Shown here one piece after another: positions 6,166 through 10,373 of a DNA stretch of 10,373 bases. Positions within the stretch are counted from its first letter, which is position 1; each line of letters starts with the position of its first letter. The notes below the pieces were generated by a model, which was not told where the DNA came from, searched no databases, and was given only the letters and a program-made list of their open reading frames with translations. The position numbers and the translations under genes are program-made. Source of the stretch: an uncultured Eggerthellaceae bacterium (GTDB lineage: Bacteria; Actinomycetota; Coriobacteriia; Coriobacteriales; Eggerthellaceae); NCBI GenBank assembly GCA_947565915.1, contig CANOHY010000050.1, positions 1 through 10,373 on the forward strand, written 5' to 3'.

Positions 6166-6585
6166 ATGGGAAAGTTGGTCATGGATGCAGTCGCCCTGGT
6201 GGTGTACGTCGTGGTTTCGCTCCCAGCGCTCACAGGTATCGCCCTTCATGAATGGCTTGGGCTAGGCGTCTTCGTAGTTCTTGCCGTGCATTTGGCACAG
6301 CACCTTGATACGCTTACGAGCCCAACGGGTAAGACGAAGGCTGCACGTTGGGCCCGCATTGCCCTTGGGATCGCGCTTGCCATTGCCCTTGTGGTCGTGG
6401 TCGTGTCCGGCCTCATGATGTCAGGGGCAGTGCTCGGATTCCTTGGATACTACGCTGAAGGGTATTACTTCTGGAATCCCCTTCATTCCATCTCGGCCAA
6501 GGTGCTCCTCGCCTTGGTGCTCATTCACCTATTCGTGAACGCTCGCGCCTTCAGGCTCCTCATGCGCAAGTGGCGCAAGGACTAG
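6166..6585 (+). CDS. DUF4405-type four-helix membrane protein, probable b-type cytochrome
   Basis: This 139-aa protein has four membrane helices (about 6-24, 28-48, 64-86, 108-128) and histidines H28 (LTGIALHEW), H42, H46 (VHLAQH), H107 (NPLHSISAK) and H121 (LIHLF). The spacing of His on helices 2 and 4 and the TGxxLHEWLG / HxxxH arrangement match DUF4405 proteins, which are thought to bind two hemes b in a cytochrome b561-like fold. It follows the CX4CH protein by 4 bases with a GAGGTGAG ribosome site overlapping that gene's end. Inferred role: move electrons between quinone and the neighbouring c-type-like protein or the molybdoenzyme. Its last 26 bases overlap the end of the convergent chaperone gene. 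Confidence 0.82.
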   Translation: MGKLVMDAVALVVYVVVSLPALTGIALHEWLGLGVFVVLAVHLAQHLDTLTSPTGKTKAARWARIALGIALAIALVVVVVSGLMMSGAVLGFLGYYAEGYYFWNPLHSISAKVLLALVLIHLFVNARAFRLLMRKWRKD

Positions 6586-7279
6586 CGAAGAAAGTGGCAA
6601 GCAGCTCGGATACCGCACGGAAATAGGGGCTGGTCGTCTGAATGCTCAGCTCTTCGGCAAGCTTTGGCGCAAAGGCAGAGGCGTGCTCGACAATGAATGC
6701 GCGATAAGCGGCTTGCGGGGACCCTCCTGGCAGCTCGTCGAAGGCAGGCGAGGTCTCGACGGGTGACGCGATGCCCGCTGCAAGGGAAGCAAGGTATTGG
6801 AGCAGCTCCATCTCAGTGCTGATGGCATCGAGCGGATCATTCGTGCCATCAGGGTTGCCGAGGCCGCATTTGTGGCAGAAGCGCTCGACTTCCATGGAGT
6901 AGCGATTCACGAAGAGAAGGGGCTCAACGCCATCCTCTTTTGCGCGCCAATAGCCCTCATAGGGGCTGCAGGCTGGTGTTGGTGAGCCGACGAAGAGGCG
7001 CGTGGCCTCAGCGCGCAGCTCGTGAAAGTCGCTCTCTTCCACTCCTTGGGCCCAGTCGGCCCCGAGTTCGATTCCGAGGCATCCCCAGATCTCTCTGGCA
7101 GCTGATTCCCATTCGCCGTTTGCGATAGTGTCGGCGAGCTCTTCGGTAGGATAGCGAAGGCTGAAGGCGAGAAGCTCGCATGAAGCCGCTCGAAGCTCCC
7201 AGAGCTCCTGCTCTGGTCTGGGGGACTGACGGGTCTCGTCTGCTGCTTCGAGGCTTGATTCTTCAGTAAGCTTGCTCAT
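6560..7279 (-). CDS. TorD/DmsD/NarJ-family molybdoenzyme maturation chaperone
   Basis: This 239-aa cytoplasmic chaperone is predicted to bind the Tat signal of the molybdoenzyme encoded at 1227-3686 and hold it for cofactor insertion. Family marks are the all-helical N-terminus (LWELRAASCELLAFSLRYP, 26-44), RLFVGSPTPACSPYEGYW (94-111) and NDPLDAISTEMELLQYLASL (147-166). The last is the counterpart of the usual P-D-H-x3-E motif, but with Ala where His is usual. A good AGGAGA ribosome site lies 6 bases before the ATG. It is the final gene of the minus unit, 74 bases after the GntR gene, and shares 26 bases with the convergent DUF4405 gene. The protein ends in a CxxC (C235, C238) written within that overlap, which is unusual. 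Confidence 0.92.
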   Translation of the reverse strand: MSKLTEESSLEAADETRQSPRPEQELWELRAASCELLAFSLRYPTEELADTIANGEWESAAREIWGCLGIELGADWAQGVEESDFHELRAEATRLFVGSPTPACSPYEGYWRAKEDGVEPLLFVNRYSMEVERFCHKCGLGNPDGTNDPLDAISTEMELLQYLASLAAGIASPVETSPAFDELPGGSPQAAYRAFIVEHASAFAPKLAEELSIQTTSPYFRAVSELLATFFASPCATCA

Positions 7280-7300
7280 CGTTTATCTCCTCATTATGGT

Positions 7301-7319
7301 AAGCGGCTATGAACCGCTT
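7301..7319 (-). other. short stem-loop in the gntR-torD spacer
   Basis: AAGCGG (7301-7306) pairs with CCGCTT (7314-7319) around a 7-base loop. On the minus strand no T-run follows, so it is unlikely to stop transcription from gntR into torD. It may tune torD expression or be incidental. Confidence 0.3.
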
Positions 7320-7353
7320 TTCGACTGTTGGTGCGATTCTGATAGGGAGGGGA

Positions 7354-7806
7354 TTAGCTGCGGGCCTTGTTGCTCTCGAGTCGCGCGTTGACCATCGAAA
7401 CGATGTCCTCGTCAGCAAGACCTGAAGCCTTGCAAACGCGAATCATGTCATCTATGAGCAAGTCCACTGGCGTGTCTCCAAGATAGGTCGCATTGTTGTT
7501 GCTTCGCTCCGCGACGAAGGTTCCGCGGCCTTTCCTGGTGGTGATAAAGCCCTCTCGCTCAAGATCCATGTAGGCACGATTGACGGTGTTGTAGCTGATG
7601 TCAAGCGTAACCGCGAGGGCTCGAACCGTAGGAAGCTGGTCCCCTTCCACATAGGCACCCGACCCAATGAGGTAGGCTATGCGATTCTTGATCTGAATCC
7701 ATACGGGCAAACCCCCATTGTGGTCGATCTCGAACGAGTCTAGGGGGCACTCCGCTGTGGTCTTGTCGCGATTCCTTGCTTGCATGTCATAAGCATATTG
7801 CATCAT
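7354..7806 (-). CDS. GntR-family transcriptional regulator, YtrA subfamily
   Basis: This 150-aa protein has an N-terminal winged helix (about 33-99: PVWIQIKNRIAYLI, LPTVRALAVTLDISYNTVNRAY, LEREGFITTRKGRGTFV) and only about 50 residues of helical C-terminus. A small effector domain of that kind defines the YtrA group. Known YtrA regulators mostly control ABC transporter operons; here no transporter is nearby, and the gene sits between a slipin and the TorD chaperone, implying control of this respiratory island. It is the natural candidate to bind the palindrome at 1069-1090 and 9844-9865 (inference). The start is uncertain: ATG at 7804-7806 has a weak GAGAG site; an in-frame TTG at 7831-7833 preceded by AGGA would add 9 residues. 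Confidence 0.9.
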   Translation of the reverse strand: MMQYAYDMQARNRDKTTAECPLDSFEIDHNGGLPVWIQIKNRIAYLIGSGAYVEGDQLPTVRALAVTLDISYNTVNRAYMDLEREGFITTRKGRGTFVAERSNNNATYLGDTPVDLLIDDMIRVCKASGLADEDIVSMVNARLESNKARS

Positions 7807-7871
7807 CTCTCTATTGCCGCGATGTTTTCTCAATTCCTACATTTTCGTTTTCTGTCTTGAGAGCCTTGGTC

Positions 7872-8855
7872 TCAGGCGTCTTTGGTGGCAGAAGGGTCGA
7901 CGAATCCGTCGCTCACCGCCGAGGGCACGGTGACAACAGAGCTACCGGATTTGCGGACGGTCTCGTATTGCATGAGCATGGTGCGAAGGGCGAGGGCCGC
8001 TTGGGGGTCGCCATAGGTCTTGGCAGCCTCTGCGAGCATCTCGGCGACATCGACTTCGACTGAGGCCACGGACATGCGGGCGTTCTTCTCGCGGTCTGCC
8101 TGGGCCTCGAGGGACATCACATCCACAAGCTCATCGGGGATGATGATGTCGCGGACCTTCACGGATATGATGTCCACGCCCCAGCCAGCAGATTCCTTTT
8201 CGATGTCGGCCTTGATCTCGGCATCTAGCTGGTCGCGGCGCAGGGCAACCTCAGCTACGGTGGAGCGGCCTACAGCTTCGCGCATGGCTGTTTGAGCCAA
8301 AAACGATACGGCAGCATAGTAATCCTCGACCTCCATGCAGGCCTTCTGGGCATCCCAAACCATCCAGAACAGCACGGCATCAATGTTGACGGGCACCAGG
8401 TCGGCCGTGAGGGTCATCTCCGCATTGAAGGGAGTGGCTATGGTTCTTTGGTCGACGCGAATGGTTCCGTGCTCTATGACGGGGATGGTGAGGTAGAGGC
8501 CGGGTCCTACCACGCGCGAGAACTTGCCAAAGCGCAATACGACTACCTTTTCCCAGGAGAGGGCTATGTGGAACGTCGAGACGGCTAACAGCGCAACGAC
8601 CACCATGATGCAGATGGTGAGGAAGTCGATGGTGCCGTTGATAAGGTAACCGAGGCACAGCACGATGAGGCACGAGACGACGAAGACAGCGACGCTGAAT
8701 ATGACGGCGCCGTTTCGCGAAGACTTGCGTGGTACGTAATAGGTGGCAGCGTTCATCTCCGCTTGCTTGTCGCTGAGCGGCTGCTTCTTGCTATATCTTG
8801 CATACATGTTGGCACGCTCCCCATCGTAGGCGCTCTTGGTGTTGGTGAAGGCCAT
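7872..8855 (-). CDS. SPFH/Band 7 protein, slipin (stomatin-like)
   Basis: This 327-aa protein has a polar N-terminus of 47 residues, two adjacent membrane helices (about 49-71 and 77-99), an SPFH domain (about 100-240: VVVLRFGKFSRVVGPGLYLTIP, VDQRTIA, VPVNIDAVLFWMV, LAQTAMREAVG, WGVDIISVKVRDIIIPDEL) and a charged coiled-coil tail rich in Ala/Glu (about 250-300). This is the slipin layout. Such proteins oligomerise into membrane-bound cages or microdomain scaffolds. The usual bacterial partner, NfeD, is not beside it. It starts 16 bases after the NrfD-like gene with GGAGGAG as ribosome site; an upstream in-frame start at 8912 would overlap the NrfD-like gene and lacks family similarity. Inferred role: organising the membrane complexes of this locus. 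Confidence 0.9.
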   Translation of the reverse strand: MAFTNTKSAYDGERANMYARYSKKQPLSDKQAEMNAATYYVPRKSSRNGAVIFSVAVFVVSCLIVLCLGYLINGTIDFLTICIMVVVALLAVSTFHIALSWEKVVVLRFGKFSRVVGPGLYLTIPVIEHGTIRVDQRTIATPFNAEMTLTADLVPVNIDAVLFWMVWDAQKACMEVEDYYAAVSFLAQTAMREAVGRSTVAEVALRRDQLDAEIKADIEKESAGWGVDIISVKVRDIIIPDELVDVMSLEAQADREKNARMSVASVEVDVAEMLAEAAKTYGDPQAALALRTMLMQYETVRKSGSSVVTVPSAVSDGFVDPSATKDA

Positions 8856-8871
8856 GGGCGCAACTCCTCCC

Positions 8872-9804
8872 TTACGCGAGTCCGTAGAGCATCGCTGGCA
8901 TTTGCGTAACATCGTATACGCTCATGCCCACTATGCACAATCGTACGCACAGGCCTCCTACGAGCAAGCCTGCTGATACCCAAATTAACTGAAGGCGAGC
9001 GTTGTCTTGCGTGAGCTTCCGCTCGAGGATCCAAGGAATCACGAGTCCCACCATGACGATTCCCACCCAGAACGAGGGCGAGAGGGGACCGCATAACGTA
9101 ACGCTGGCTGCGAGGCTTGTGCTTGGATCGGACAAGAGCCAAGCGCCATAGGCGACTACGCACAAAGCCTCGAGAACGATGAGGATGCTATCTACTCTGA
9201 CGAGCTTGGCCATCACGTCGAAGTAGGAGTAGCGCGATTCAGTGAAACCGTAGGCAAAGAAAACGATAGCTATGCCGCAGGAAAGAGACGAGAGCGTGAA
9301 GAGCACGGGCAGGAGAAAGGTCTGATAGGCAAGGACCGCCTCCATGAACCCGAGAAGCACGCCGGTGTAGATGCAGCCCGCTAACCCGAAGATGATCCCT
9401 GCGAAGCCGAGAACCATGACAACGGTCCGGGGCAGCGCGATGTTCTCGAACGTGGCTTGGATCGTGAAGGCGAGCATCACCGCCAACGCAATGGCGAGTA
9501 TCCAAGCGCCGACGCTCACCGGCGAGAGCGTAGGGGAGAGGAAGAGGGAGAGCAGGCGATTGGGAAGACCCAAGTCTGCCACAAGGCACAGGATGCCTAC
9601 GGCTAGGATGACGAGGCTGATGATCCAGGCTCTCGAGAAGAAGCTGTTGGGCAATAGATAGCGCTGGGGGCCAGAGGGTGGCCGGTTGCTGACGTGGGCA
9701 TTGCCTTTGAGCAGGTTTGCAAGTTCAAGCACGGAAAGAATCACGCAAGAGCCCGAGCCTGTTCCTCCTAAGAACAGATAGCATGTCGTTAACGCATTAA
9801 ACAA
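8872..9804 (-). CDS. second NrfD/DmsC-like integral membrane protein, without a dedicated FeS partner
   Basis: This 310-aa protein has about eight membrane helices (roughly 6-30, 57-77, 97-117, 127-150, 160-186, 205-225, 243-261, 272-294). Family marks are the N-terminal YLFLGGTGSGSC (9-20), ADLGLPNRLLSLFL followed by SPTLSPVSVGAWIL (76-103) and the YTGVLLG (146-152) / LSSLSCGIAIVFFAYG (171-186) helices of DmsC/NrfD anchors. Such proteins oxidise or reduce menaquinone and pass electrons to a four-cluster FeS subunit; none is encoded next to it, so it may share the FeS protein at 3700-4320. The start is a TTG (9802-9804) preceded by GGGGAG about 10 bases upstream; it keeps the conserved N-terminus and lies about 30 bases from the predicted transcription start. 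It heads the minus operon. Confidence 0.88.
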   Translation of the reverse strand: MFNALTTCYLFLGGTGSGSCVILSVLELANLLKGNAHVSNRPPSGPQRYLLPNSFFSRAWIISLVILAVGILCLVADLGLPNRLLSLFLSPTLSPVSVGAWILAIALAVMLAFTIQATFENIALPRTVVMVLGFAGIIFGLAGCIYTGVLLGFMEAVLAYQTFLLPVLFTLSSLSCGIAIVFFAYGFTESRYSYFDVMAKLVRVDSILIVLEALCVVAYGAWLLSDPSTSLAASVTLCGPLSPSFWVGIVMVGLVIPWILERKLTQDNARLQLIWVSAGLLVGGLCVRLCIVGMSVYDVTQMPAMLYGLA

Positions 9805-9840
9805 GATTCCAAGGCTCCCCGATTAGCTGGTCTCGATAGC

Positions 9841-9867
9841 ATATTATCGCAATACGTTGTGACAATC
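9841..9867 (-). promoter_or_regulatory. promoter of the NrfD-slipin-gntR-torD unit with palindromic operator (copy B)
   Basis: On the minus strand this block matches the promoter region at 1067-1093 in 22 of 27 positions. The 22-bp near-palindrome is at 9844-9865, with half-sites TTATCGCAAT and (opposite strand) TTGTCACAAC about the centre. The -10-like TAATAT is at 9846-9841 and a -35-like TCGATT lies 17 bases upstream, in the same register as copy A. The TTG start at 9804 then lies about 30 bases downstream of transcription start. Because the site is in a divergent spacer it could also influence the plus-strand gene at 10002. Confidence 0.72.
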
Positions 9868-9884
9868 GAAGTATAGCATTGCAA

Positions 9885-9912
9885 GCCTGCGCGGGAACGT
9901 ACATTTGCAGGC
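9885..9912. other. stem-loop in the divergent spacer
   Basis: GCCTGC (9885-9890) pairs with GCAGGC (9907-9912) around a 16-base loop. It is the smaller of two dyads between the operator at 9844-9865 and the gene at 10002. Role unknown. Confidence 0.3.
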
Positions 9913-9919
9913 AGAAAGG

Positions 9920-9969
9920 CATTGCGCGGATCGGGCCTTGGCCTATGAAGCATCATGGAGTGCGCAATG
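9920..9969. other. 8-bp inverted repeat with nested GGCC palindrome
   Basis: CATTGCGC (9920-9927) and GCGCAATG (9962-9969) are perfect arms 34 bases apart. Inside them GGCC-TT-GGCC (9934-9943) is itself palindromic. The structure lies about 30 bases before the plus-strand gene at 10002 and could be a leader structure for it or a protein site. No T-tract follows. Confidence 0.4.
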
Positions 9970-10001
9970 ACTTGGATATGTAGCTTGCGTCGCGTCAGGA
10001 G

Positions 10002-10373
10002 ATGAACAGGATAGCAGCCACAACGAGCACCCTGAGCGAAGCCGCTTACTTCGATTACCTTGAGCCTTACGGCTCTGAGCTTGCAGAGCGCTTCGGCTAT
10101 GCCAGCTTGGTCAAGGACATCGCCTTCTGGCACAAGAGCGGCATCGAGTCTCCCGATGCGGTAGTCGTGGGACTTTTCCTGCTCGCGAAGCTCATCGCAG
10201 ATGTGTGCGCACCCAATAAGCTCGAGCTCTTGGAGAGCCCGCAGAAATCGGGCCTGTTCGTTTGCTTCAACGTGGCTCTGCGCAACCATGTGAGCGAGCT
10301 ATTGGATGCGCACACATCTGCGATGAGCTGTCCGAGGGAGGCGCGCAAGCGCAGCAAGACGATAGCGTTCTGG
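10002..10373 (+). CDS. unrecognised protein, N-terminal part, runs off the window
   Basis: An open frame of 124 codons starts at ATG 10002-10004 and has no stop before the window end. An in-frame TAG at 9981-9983 leaves this as the first ATG. Base choice at third positions (AAG GAC ATC GCC TTC TGG CAC AAG AGC GGC) looks like its neighbours, so it is probably a real gene. It begins MNRIAATTSTLSEAAYFDY, has a hydrophobic helix around residues 57-72 (VVVGLFLLAKLIADVC) and ends in a basic region (PREARKRSKTIAFW). I do not recognise a family. The only purine-rich ribosome site, AGGAG, abuts the ATG with no spacer, so either the start is poor or translation begins elsewhere. A regulator or accessory protein for the locus is possible but unsupported. 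Confidence 0.5.
   Translation, partial: MNRIAATTSTLSEAAYFDYLEPYGSELAERFGYASLVKDIAFWHKSGIESPDAVVVGLFLLAKLIADVCAPNKLELLESPQKSGLFVCFNVALRNHVSELLDAHTSAMSCPREARKRSKTIAFW

Noticed and set aside
9789..10289. 166-codon minus-strand ORF across the divergent spacer
   Set aside because: It covers the operator and hairpins, resembles no family, and opposes a plus-strand frame whose codon use looks authentic.
1..10373. CRISPR arrays, tRNA/rRNA genes, transposases, integrases
   Set aside because: No regularly spaced repeats, cloverleaf-like segments or recombinase motifs were seen on either strand.

Overview
The window has about 58% GC by eye. Its gene content is rich in DMSO-reductase-family enzymes, stand-alone NrfD-type membrane anchors, DUF4405 proteins and TorD chaperones. 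This suggests an anaerobic actinobacterium of the Coriobacteriia (Eggerthellaceae-like, e.g. Slackia/Eggerthella/Gordonibacter relatives). That placement rests on gene style and protein resemblance only; no marker gene is complete here.

Left edge (1-976): a mosaic of four unrelated gene fragments in alternating orientation. They are the 3' end of guaA (-), the 3' end of a HAD phosphatase (+), an internal piece of a Pit-type phosphate transporter (-), and the 3' end of a DHA2-type MFS exporter (+), closed by an intrinsic terminator. The guaA/HAD junction shares about 11 bases that make sense in both genes, so the fragments look joined at microhomology. This is either a genomic scrap-yard or an assembly/amplification chimera.

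Core (about 1065-9867): a respiratory island made of two convergent transcription units. The plus unit encodes a Tat-exported molybdopterin oxidoreductase, a 16-Cys ferredoxin-like subunit, a 10-TM NrfD/PsrC-like quinone-interacting anchor, then (after a hairpin and a terminator) a small membrane-tethered protein with two C-x4-C-H motifs and a four-helix DUF4405 b-type cytochrome. The minus unit encodes a second NrfD/DmsC-like protein without its own iron-sulfur partner, a slipin (SPFH/stomatin), a YtrA-type GntR regulator and a TorD-family chaperone. The two units meet tail to tail with a 26-bp coding overlap.

The most notable signal is that both units start from promoters carrying the same 27-bp element (22 of 27 bases identical). 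It contains a 22-bp palindrome with half-sites TTRTCRCAAY, and a TAATAT -10 box follows in the same register. The island is thus bracketed by two inward-facing, apparently co-regulated promoters, with a candidate regulator (GntR) and the enzyme's chaperone inside it. This predicts one regulon in which the molybdoenzyme, two membrane anchors, a possible heme relay and a membrane-organising slipin are made together. The enzyme's substrate cannot be told from sequence.

Right edge (9868-10373): a hairpin-containing divergent spacer and the start of an unrecognised plus-strand gene that runs off the window.
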